Under the pieces are notes generated by a model. It was not told where the DNA came from and searched no databases. It saw only the letters and a program-made list of their open reading frames with translations. The position numbers and the translations under genes are program-made. From positions 1-64,000 of the forward strand of contig JAJQII010000067.1 of assembly GCA_021199295.1 (NCBI GenBank): a stretch of DNA of 64,000 bases, in the 5' to 3' direction. This DNA is from Clostridia bacterium (GTDB taxonomy: Bacteria > Bacillota > Clostridia > Christensenellales > Borkfalkiaceae). Below are positions 9,230 to 19,700 of this stretch, in pieces (position 1 is the first letter of the stretch; every line of letters begins with the position of its first letter).

Positions 9230-12200
9230 ATGAAGAAATATCTGATAATTTTGCTTTCGGTTATATGCGCTTGCTGCCTTATCGCCGCCTATGGTTGCAG
9301 TAAGGATGACGAGCATACCGAACATACGTGGGTTGCTACCGAAGAGACGGACGAAGACGGCAATGTCGTGTACGTCTGCTCTGAGTGCGGCGAAACGCAT
9401 ACGCATACCTTCAGCGAGACCGAGTATTCTTACGACGCCGAAGGGCACTGGCACACAGCCACCTGCACCGACGCGCATCCCGGTTACGAGCCTAAAAAGA
9501 GCTACCAGGCGCACAGCTACGAAGAAAACAGCACCGAATGCACCGTATGCGATTACGATTCTTCGGTAGACGCTACTTACAATATCGAATTTTCGTACTA
9601 CCAGTACGATTCTAACGGCGATATCGTATACGACAGCACGGGCAGCAGCTACGTAGAGGTAGGCGTGTTCTATACCGCGATAGAATCTTCCTCGGGGCTC
9701 ACGGTAGACGTGGATAACGGCGACACGGTTATGATAGGGGACGTTATCTCTTTCAGCGTTGCCAAGAGCGTTTACTGCTATTATACCGACGGCAACAGTT
9801 ACCCCGTTGCCAACGTCAACGACGAAGTGCTTACACCCGACGCTAACGGCGTTTATACGGTTACCATTGCAGAGGATATGCCTTCTGACGACGGCAACAT
9901 TATCATCTGGGTAAGCAACGTTGAAACGCGTGCCAGTGAAATAACGGGCACGGGCACGGAAAACGACCCTTACACCATCAACACGGTTACAGACTGGCTG
10001 TATTTTGCCAGCTTTATAAACAACAAAACTTACTACGGCGTAAGTTACAACATAGCTTACTGGGAGCTTACCTGCGACCTTGACTTCGAGGGCGAGGAAA
10101 TCTACGTAGTGGGCAACCTTTATTCCTCGTCTGTCGCGGCGTTTATGGGCAACTTCAACGGCAACGGGCACACGATATCTAACTTTGTGCTTACCAACGA
10201 AGTGTCGGGCTCTACGGGCGAGTACAGCACTTACTTAGGGCTTTTCGGCGCTGCGTCGGCTTATAACGGCGTTTCTGCCGTGATACAGGATTTACACCTT
10301 AAAGACTTTACAGTAAACGCAACCGTTTCCTCGTCGGGCACGACCAACGCGACCTCTACGACGGGCGGCGTGATAGCCGGCACTGTGGTAGGCTACGGCG
10401 TGGGCTTTAACCTTTTGAACTGCACTGCCGAAGGCGGCAAGATGACCGTTACGGGCAGCAGCGACTATTATTCTTACGTGGGCGGCCTTGTGGGCATTTT
10501 GCAGTCTTACGTAGACGAGGATAACAGCCTTGTATGCTATTCCTCGATGCAGTACTGTTCGGTAAGCAATACCGCCATAACAGGCTCGGGCGTAATTTAC
10601 GGGGCGGGCGGCCTTGTGGGCTACGCAATGCCTTACTCCGAGTCGGCATCGGTATATATCATAAACAGCTACGTAAGCGGTATTGACATTTTGTGCGGAA
10701 TGAACGCGGGCGGCATCGCGGGCGTTATAGGCAGGTATACCACCGTGCAGAACGCTTACGCAACTGGCAATATTATTGCGGCGGCGACGAGCAGCTATTA
10801 CGTGTCTGACTTCGAGGGCACTTCTCTCGATTCAAGGTATGCCAACGCGGGCGGCATAGTAGGCTATGCCGAAAACGACACGTTTATAGGCTATTGCTTC
10901 TTTGTGGGCGACACTGACGGCTCTTCTGCCACGGGTAATTACGTGCGTACGGGCAACATATACGGCAGTGCGGCGGCAGCTGGATTTGAAGAATACAGCG
11001 CCCTTGCGGTAACTACGATAAGCAATTTAAGCTCTTCAGAAGTTTCTGATTCCAAACTTAAAGAGATAGGCTGGTCAGAAGCCGACTGGGTATTCGGCAG
11101 CAGCACCTATCCCACAATAAACACCAACACGGTAAGCCGTGAATTTACTATAACTGTAAGCGTTGCGGGCGACAGCAGTGCGGGCGTAAGCGATACAACT
11201 AAAACCCTTACCGTAAACAGTGCAAGCACCTCTTACGTTTACATACCTATGTCTTACCGCTATCTGTTAAGCGATTTCTACACCTACGGTTACACTACAA
11301 CCGACAACGGCATAGAAATGTATATGCGTACGACAGACAGCTCAAATAATAACAACTGGCGCACATACGGCTACTATTTCGATTCATCTTACACGCAGCG
11401 CGTACCCTCGTGCTACATACCTATGGGCAATGTAACCATTTACGCTAAGTATGTGGATTGCTCGTCTATAATAAATAAGGAATATTACATAACAAGCAAC
11501 AACGTTACGGCAACGCTTACCCTTTCGGCAAACGGCTTGTACGAATACGAAGAAGGCGCTGTATACCTTACGGGCACTTACGAATACGACGGTACTACCA
11601 TAACGTTCTTAAGCTCACCGTTCTCAAGGCTGTCTTCCGACGCTACGGAAAACCAGGCTTCAAGCTACTACACGTTCTATGCCACGGTGGGATCTGACGG
11701 CAACCTTAACATATTCGACTGCACTTCGTCTACGTTTATCAACTCGTATGGCACTTCTTACGACTACCTTGCAAGGTTCTTCTCTTCGAGAGATCCGCTT
11801 ATAGCCGTAAGAGAGGATAACGCCCTTATTGCAGGCAAGTATTACCAGCGCAACGAAAACGGTACGGAAATATCAGACGGCTATGTAATTACGTTAGACA
11901 GAGACGGTACTGGTACATATACGCGCAGCGGCGGCACAAGCGGTAACGTTACATATACGATAAGCGGCAGCACTGTTACCGTAAAAATAGGTAATATTTC
12001 TTATACGACTACTACGGATACGCTTTCAGACGGAAAGATAACCTCGCTTACATACAACGGCACTACGCTTTACTTTACCGCTTACGACGACTTTGAAGGC
12101 ACGTGGGAGCAGGCAGGGCTTATCACCAAGACCTACACCTTCGACGGCAAGGGCGGCTGGACTTATACCTACGGCACGGAGGAGGCGAGCGGCACATATA

Positions 12201-13687
12201 CAGTTGATTCAACTACAGGCGTTGCAGAGTTTACCCGCAACGGCATAGACGTTGAAGTTACCATAAATTCCGACGGCACGCTCAGCGTGGTAGAAAACAG
12301 CGGGCTTTCAGTAGGGTACTACGCAGAGAACTCTTACGCGGGCGTATGGTATACCTATTCTTATAATGAAACGCGCTACACGCTCACCCTTAACGGCATC
12401 AACTCCAAGGGCTGGGGCGAGGCAGTTTACGAAGGAACTGACGGCTTCAGATACTACGCGTATTCTGCAGACACCATTTACGTATACTACGGCGACCTGC
12501 TGTACGCACAGCTTGCAATAGACAGCAAGGGCGTAATGACGGCGGTATTCTACAATTCGGATACCGAGGCATACGACATTGAATACACCTTCTACCAGTA
12601 CGACGCGTTCTACGGCAACTGGGTAGGCTCTACCGATACGTTAAAGTCGGTAAGCTTCAACGGCTTTGGTATGTACAACGTTGCAGAACCTGCCGATTCG
12701 AGCGAGAGGGCTGTTAAGGGCGTGGTTACCATAAACGGCAGCGATACCGCGGATTACACTGTAAATATGACAACGGGCGTTGCAACCTTTACCTATAACA
12801 GCGTTGAATACACCCTTACATACAACGAAAACACCAACGAAATAACCGTAACATATTCGGGCACAACGGCTACGCTTGCCGAACAGGATATGTATGCCGA
12901 CGTAACGTTCACCGACGATAACGGCAACACATACACGTTCGACGGCAGGGGCAACCTTGGCAACGGCGTTATTACCATAACCGCAAGCGACGGCTCAGAA
13001 ACCACTGCAAGCTATTCGGTAGATTCCGCAGGCGAAATTGCTATTACGTATTCAGATAGCTCTACCGCGACAATAAAATGCGGAAGCAGTGGCTACGTAT
13101 ATGTGGATGATAACAACAACGAAACCGCCCTTTATGTAGAAAACTCGTTCACGGGCGAATGGGCTATACAGGGCAAGTACACCGACCTTGTAATAGGCAA
13201 AATCAGGTATATAAGCGTCAGCGGCGACCCTGTTACAGTCAGCGGCACATATGGCGGCTCTAACGTAACTCTTTACTACAACGGCGAGATTATATATTTC
13301 TCTGTAAGTGAAGGCTCGGTAATCACTACCTATTATATAACGGCGCTTAAGAACGGGCTTGTGCTTTCTGAAACAGAAGACTACACCGACGAAGACAGCA
13401 ACAAGGCTTATATGACGGCGAAAGACTCCGTATACGGCACGTGGACCAATTCCGTATACGACACGCTTGTGTTCGACGGCGTTTCGGGCGGCAGATATAC
13501 CACCTACGGCAATGTAAAAGTTACCACAAACGGGGAAACTTCTACAGGCAAGTACTATATCAGCACGGAGACGGGCAAAGTAGTGGTATCGGTAGATTCA
13601 ACCACGTATTACTACACGCTCAGCACCACGTCTGCAGACGGGGCATATTCCGACGGCAACGGAAATTACCTTGTATTGGACGCTTAA
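9230..13687 (+). CDS. Large surface lipoprotein with GLUG-like region and tandem ~90-100-aa beta repeats
   Basis: Signal peptide and lipobox-like CCLIAAYGCSKDD; HTHTFSE..GHWHTATC His/Cys region; GGIVGYAEND; repeated F.G.W....Y.F.G.G blocks. Confidence 0.75.
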   Translation: MKKYLIILLSVICACCLIAAYGCSKDDEHTEHTWVATEETDEDGNVVYVCSECGETHTHTFSETEYSYDAEGHWHTATCTDAHPGYEPKKSYQAHSYEENSTECTVCDYDSSVDATYNIEFSYYQYDSNGDIVYDSTGSSYVEVGVFYTAIESSSGLTVDVDNGDTVMIGDVISFSVAKSVYCYYTDGNSYPVANVNDEVLTPDANGVYTVTIAEDMPSDDGNIIIWVSNVETRASEITGTGTENDPYTINTVTDWLYFASFINNKTYYGVSYNIAYWELTCDLDFEGEEIYVVGNLYSSSVAAFMGNFNGNGHTISNFVLTNEVSGSTGEYSTYLGLFGAASAYNGVSAVIQDLHLKDFTVNATVSSSGTTNATSTTGGVIAGTVVGYGVGFNLLNCTAEGGKMTVTGSSDYYSYVGGLVGILQSYVDEDNSLVCYSSMQYCSVSNTAITGSGVIYGAGGLVGYAMPYSESASVYIINSYVSGIDILCGMNAGGIAGVIGRYTTVQNAYATGNIIAAATSSYYVSDFEGTSLDSRYANAGGIVGYAENDTFIGYCFFVGDTDGSSATGNYVRTGNIYGSAAAAGFEEYSALAVTTISNLSSSEVSDSKLKEIGWSEADWVFGSSTYPTINTNTVSREFTITVSVAGDSSAGVSDTTKTLTVNSASTSYVYIPMSYRYLLSDFYTYGYTTTDNGIEMYMRTTDSSNNNNWRTYGYYFDSSYTQRVPSCYIPMGNVTIYAKYVDCSSIINKEYYITSNNVTATLTLSANGLYEYEEGAVYLTGTYEYDGTTITFLSSPFSRLSSDATENQASSYYTFYATVGSDGNLNIFDCTSSTFINSYGTSYDYLARFFSSRDPLIAVREDNALIAGKYYQRNENGTEISDGYVITLDRDGTGTYTRSGGTSGNVTYTISGSTVTVKIGNISYTTTTDTLSDGKITSLTYNGTTLYFTAYDDFEGTWEQAGLITKTYTFDGKGGWTYTYGTEEASGTYTVDSTTGVAEFTRNGIDVEVTINSDGTLSVVENSGLSVGYYAENSYAGVWYTYSYNETRYTLTLNGINSKGWGEAVYEGTDGFRYYAYSADTIYVYYGDLLYAQLAIDSKGVMTAVFYNSDTEAYDIEYTFYQYDAFYGNWVGSTDTLKSVSFNGFGMYNVAEPADSSERAVKGVVTINGSDTADYTVNMTTGVATFTYNSVEYTLTYNENTNEITVTYSGTTATLAEQDMYADVTFTDDNGNTYTFDGRGNLGNGVITITASDGSETTASYSVDSAGEIAITYSDSSTATIKCGSSGYVYVDDNNNETALYVENSFTGEWAIQGKYTDLVIGKIRYISVSGDPVTVSGTYGGSNVTLYYNGEIIYFSVSEGSVITTYYITALKNGLVLSETEDYTDEDSNKAYMTAKDSVYGTWTNSVYDTLVFDGVSGGRYTTYGNVKVTTNGETSTGKYYISTETGKVVVSVDSTTYYYTLSTTSADGAYSDGNGNYLVLDA

Positions 13688-13791
13688 ACTACTATAACAG
13701 TGCAGAAAGGGCTAAATTCGCCCTTTCTGCAATCGCTTTTAATAAATCAAGAAAAAATGTGCAGGTTTAAACCGTACAAAAGGGATGGCTT

Positions 13792-16700
13792 ATGAAATTC
13801 AGGTCAAGATTTTTTTGGGAAGAGATGAAAAAGTTTGCTTGTCTGTTCCTGGCAATTGTGCTTGTGTTGTCGCTTACCGTAGGCGACTACACGGGGTTGT
13901 CTTTAGGCGAGGCAGACGCTTCCGCAGAAACTACAAGCACCACCGTGTCTTATTCAGACGTTACGGGCAGTATGAATTTTTCCGACTTGCAGGTGTCTAA
14001 TTTCTCCTCTTCAGTACTCACGGGAACAAGTTCGTCAACTACTTCCACATACGAGACTATGACTGTATTGGTAAGTTTTTCGGATGATTCTATGCTCGAC
14101 GCCGCCGACGGTACAAGTATAGAAAAATACGAAACTACTACCGAAGGCAAAAAGACTGCTGAAAACATAGAAGAAGTGCAAAAGAAGTTTTACCAGTCGC
14201 TTTCAAGCGAGGGTATAGCTTACGAAAAGGTTTACAGTTATAAGAACATAGACAACGCTGTCGCTATAGAAATCGATACTTCTTACGTTTCTGACATAAA
14301 GGAAATGGAAGGGGTAGATAGCGTTGTAATATGCGAAACTTATTCCAAACCCGAAACAACCGAAACCACTTCTACCTCGTCAACCACAAACGCCACCAGC
14401 GTTTACGCTACGGGCGTTTACGATTCTTCTAAATATGTAGAAGACTACGGCGGCAAGGGCATGACGGTAGCTATTCTTGATACAGGTCTTGACTACACGC
14501 ACGAGGCTTTCCGTTTGACGGACGACACCAACGATTATTATTATGCATATTCGCAAGAGTTTAAAGCAAATGTGAAGTGGACAAAAGATGATATCTCTAA
14601 CATAATGGCGGATAGTGAAAATTACCACCTTCACGCAAGCGGCGACGTATATGTAAGCGAAAAAGTTCCCTTCGCGTTCGACTATTCTGATAACGATACC
14701 GACGTTTACCCTTCGTATTCTAATCACGGCACGCACGTTGCAGGTATTATTGCGGGCAGGTCTGCCTACTATACCAACAGCGACGGCGAGATAGTGTATA
14801 AAGACGGTTACAACGCCGACAATACTTATGAATACACAACCTCTGACGGTTACACACAGATATTCACCGATAGCAGCTGCAGTACGCTTGCGACTGAAGA
14901 ATTTATAGGCGTTGCGCCCTATGCGCAGCTTGTTATCTGCAAGGTGTTCACTGACGACCTTGACAGCACGGATATAGGCGGCGCTACTACCGAAGATATA
15001 CTTGCAGCCCTTGAAGACTGCGTAGAGCTTGGCGTAGACGTTATAAATATGTCCCTCGGTTCTACAAACGGCTTCTCTTCTACCAACGACGGCGACGACG
15101 AGGGCGCGTATATGGAGAAAGTCTATTCGTCGATAGGCGAGCATGGCATCAGCCTTGTTGTTGCCGCTTCTAACGACTATTCTTCGGGCTACGGCTCTAA
15201 CTTTGGTACAAACCTTGCCTCTAACCCCGACTCGGGCACGGTAGGCTCGCCCTCTACATATTCAAGCGCTATATCAGTTGCAAGTATCAGCGGTAAAAAG
15301 AGCCAGTACCTTGTGGCAAACGCCGGCACAGATAACGAAACTTCCGTTTACTTCCGCCAGTCTGCCGACGAAAACAGCGTAGACTACGATTTTGTTGAAC
15401 AGATGCTGGAGCTGGGGGCGAATAATAACTATTACACTACCTACTACGACTCAGAGTCAGGAACGCAAGTTCAGACCCTGCTTATAAAATATGTGGTAAT
15501 CCCCGGCGTGGGACAAACCACAAGCTATACACAAACTATTAAAAACATCATTTCGCAGGCGCATGCCGACGGCTATCTTATAGTCGCCCTTGTAAAGCGT
15601 GGCACTAATACCTTCCAGGATAAGGTAGAAAACGCTATGAACGCGGGCGTGGACGGCGTTTTGGTATATAACAACGTCGCGGGCGAAATTAAAATGACAA
15701 TAGGCGATATCGAAGATCCTATTCCCGCGATATCCACCACACAGGTTACAGGTCAGGCGCTTGTAGACGGCGCTACCAATTACGAAGGTTACCTTACCAT
15801 ATCCACAGCTTACGAGGCAGGCCCGTTTATGAGCGACTTCTCGAGCTGGGGCGTAACTTCTGACCTTAAGTTAAAGCCCGAAATTACCGCGCACGGCGGC
15901 GAGATAACTTCTTCCGTCCCCGGCGGCTATACCGAAATGAGCGGTACTTCTATGGCAACGCCCAACGTTTCGGGATTGATGGCTAACATATTAAGCTACA
16001 TAAAACAAAATTACGACACGACTTTTGCATCGGTATTTACAGATAGCGCTACGAAAGAAATAACCTACAGCCAGAAGACGGCGACTGAGCTTGCCTACCA
16101 GCTTATGATGAGCACGGCAACCATAGTGTACGATTCGGACGGGCTGCCATACTCGCCCAGAAAGCAGGGCGCGGGGCTTGCCAGCCTGGATAATCTGGTT
16201 TCCACAAACGCGTACCTTTACACCAAAGATGAGACGGTAAAAAGCGCCCACGGCGATTACATCGTGGATACGGGAGGCCGCCCCAAGATAGAGCTTGGCG
16301 AAGACGAAAACAAGGTGGGCGAGTACACGCTTAAATTCTACTTTAAAAATGTAAGCGGCGGAGATATGAGCTTTACGTTGAACACAATGTTCTTTACCGA
16401 AAGCCTCTCCTTAGACGGGCTTGCCGTTGCCGAACAGGCTTACACACTTGAAGGGCAGAGCAGCGCCGTATGGACTATAAACGGGCAGACCTATTCTAAC
16501 GGCGATACCGTAACATTTGCGTCGGGCGATACGGAAATTTATGTAACGCTTACGCTTACCGCCGCAGACAAGGCATACCTTGACGCAAGCTTTGTAAACG
16601 GTATGTTTGTAGAAGGCTTTTTACAGCTTGAATCTACAACCGACAGTCAGTGCGACCTTTCTATACCCTTTATGGGCTTCTACGGCGACTGGGAATCAGC

Positions 16701-19700
16701 ACCCATGCTCGATTACGACGCCTACGAAATTGCCGAGATAGAGGCAGATACTTCTATAGACGACGAGGAAAAGGCTTCTGAAACGGTATGGGCAACGCAG
16801 GCTTACACAATGTATTGGAACGAAAGCTACGTTCTGCCCATGGGCAGCTTCCTGTACTCGCAGGACGAAGACGCCACCCAGATTTACGCCAGCGAGGAAT
16901 ATTGCGCCGTATCCTGCTATAACGACGAGACGGCAGACAGCAGTAATTCTTCGAGCTATATGACCTCTTACGCCATAAAGGGACTGTACGCAGGACTTTT
17001 AAGGAACGCAAAATACGTAACCGTAACCATGACCGACGCCACCACGGGCGAGGAAATTTACACCAAGGTTGTTTACCGTGTGGGCAAGGCGGTTGCAGGC
17101 GGCGGCTCGGCTTCCCCCGCGTACGTAAAGTTAGAGCTTACCCCTGAAGAACTGGGGCTTGTGGAAAACGGCACGTACAGGCTGGAATTTAACTTCTTCT
17201 TCCAGTCTATGGACGAGGAGATTACCGAAGATAACACCTTCTCGTTCAGCTTTACGGTAGACTATACCGCTCCCGTGTTAGAGGACGTGCGTATACGATA
17301 CGAAGATTACAACGATACAAACGGCAACGCGCAGCAACACGTTTACCTTGACCTTGACGTATACGACAACCATTACGCCATGGCGGTACTGCTGTGCTAT
17401 TACGATAAAAAAGTAACTACCAACGACGAGGGCGACACCGTAACTGAAAACCAGCTTGTGCTTGCCACCGACTACGTAACCCCCGTATATAACGCGGTAA
17501 AGAACGGCACTACAACGGTCACTATACAAATAGACGACCTTATGGATCTTATAAAAGAAGGGCGCGAGTTTTATGTGGAAATAGACGACTACGCTCTTAA
17601 CCACTCTATATATAAGCTCAGCATAAACACGGCAACGTCTTCGGTACTGCCCGATACGTTCTCGGTAAGCGGAGCTACGGCAGATTCCAAAACTTCTACC
17701 GTTACAACGTCGTTCAACGACAGCGGCGAGCTTTGCGTAACGCTCGGCAGGCTGGATACCTGCACCGTTTCGCTTGACTACGACACCGAAACTTATTCTT
17801 CTGCAAACCTTTCCAACTTCACCTGGAGCGTAATTTCAGGTAAAGGTTATGTGGATGTCCAGAACGGGCAGATAGTCGGTCTTAAAGCGGGCAGCGGCGT
17901 AATTACCGTCGCGGGCGCTGGCGGCGAGGCTTACAAAATAAACGTGACCGTAACCGAAAGCACCAAAACTTTGAGCATTACGGGTATGTCGTTCGGGACT
18001 ATATTCAACGCATCAGACGTGCCTGTGCAGGCAAGCGGCGTTGTAGAGGTAAATATAGACCAGGATATCACTCTCGAAGTGCAGTACGATCCCTGGTATT
18101 ACACATCGGTAAACGAGGTAAGCCTTGAATGGTCTTCTTCAGATACCAGCGTTGCCACTGTAGACAGCAACGGCAACGTAACTTTAAAGAAGAAGGGCTC
18201 GGCTATAATTACGGCAACGGCAGACGGCAAGGCGGCGTACACCACGTCGGTAACCTTAAGCGTGCAAGAGCCGTTCACCGTCTCGAGCATGTCGCTCACC
18301 GATTACACGGGCGCGGGCGGGGTGGTTTATATCCCCACCGATATGAACATAACATCTATCGGCGAAGAGGCGTTTAAAGATAACACCGATATCACGGCGG
18401 TTATTATACCTAAATCGGTAACCTCTATCGGCAAAAAGGCGTTCTACGGCTGCACCAACCTTAAATACGTGTTCTTTGTAGACGTAACCACGCAAGACGT
18501 AGCCGACGCCGAACTTACCCTTATAAATGCCGAGGCATTCGAAGGCTGTACTTCGCTCGAATACGTAGACTTCAGCAACTGCAAAACGTTTACCGTTGCC
18601 AAATACGCGTTCTCTGGCTGTACCAACCTTAAAGTTATAAAGGGCATAGAAAATATGGGTACGGCGTACGACGGCGTGTTCGAGGGCTGCACAAGCCTTG
18701 TGGGTTCGCTCTCGGCGGATAGCAGTGTAAACCTTGTAAATTCCATAACCTATTACGACGGCTCAACGCTGTACGAAGATATAGACGGGCTTACAACGCT
18801 TGTCAAGAGTACCTCTGCAGGCAGCATGTCCGACGTGACTTTGAACTTAAGCGAAAGCGCTACGTCAAGCACCACTTCAGCAACCTGTGTAATCAATATC
18901 AATTCTATGGATTACATGGCAAACGGTACTAATAATACCCTGGATATAACGGGCTTGCACGTAAGCGGCAGCGGCGTGTTCAGCGATTGCGATTCGGTAA
19001 CAAACATATCGATGGGTGAGTTTACCTCGCTCGGCTATGCAATGTTCTGCGGCTGCGAGGGCATAACGGATGTGACTATCAAGACGGCTGACGTGGGCGC
19101 GTACGCGTTCTACGACTGCGTAAATTTAGGGACGGTAACGTTCTCAGGCGTAAAAAACGGCACTATAGGCAGGTATGCCTTTGCCGCCAGCGACGAGTTC
19201 GGTCTGACTACGGTTACGTTTAATGATGACGTTACAATAAGCTCAATAGGCGACTACGCGTTCAGCTATAGCTGGATATCAGAATTCTCATTGCCTTCAG
19301 GGCTCACCAGCCTGGGCGAAGATCTGTTCTACGGCGGCAAGCTCAATGAACTTGTAATTACTACGGATATATCCGACGTAACGTTCACGGGCACTACGTT
19401 TGCCAGCGTAAACAATATTACTTTAGGTGACGTTAGTTTATATGAAGCTGTTGAAGCCCTTGTAGTAGAAAACAATATATTATATAACAAAGACAAAACC
19501 AAGGTTATACTTGCACTGAATAAGCAGTCAAGCTACGAGATAGCGGCGGACGTTACCGAAATCGGCAACTACGCGTTCAGCGGCAACACCTCGCTTACAA
19601 GCGTAACTATACCCGATAAAGTTAAAACCATAGGCGAAAGCGCGTTCTATAATTGCACCTCGCTTGCAAACGTGACCATACCTGATAGCGTAAAAACAAT

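Noticed and set aside
9206-10171. 321-aa minus-strand ORF opposite the start of the 1485-aa lipoprotein
   Set aside because: Val/Ala/Arg-rich shadow of a coding strand with signal peptide, lipobox and promoter on the plus side
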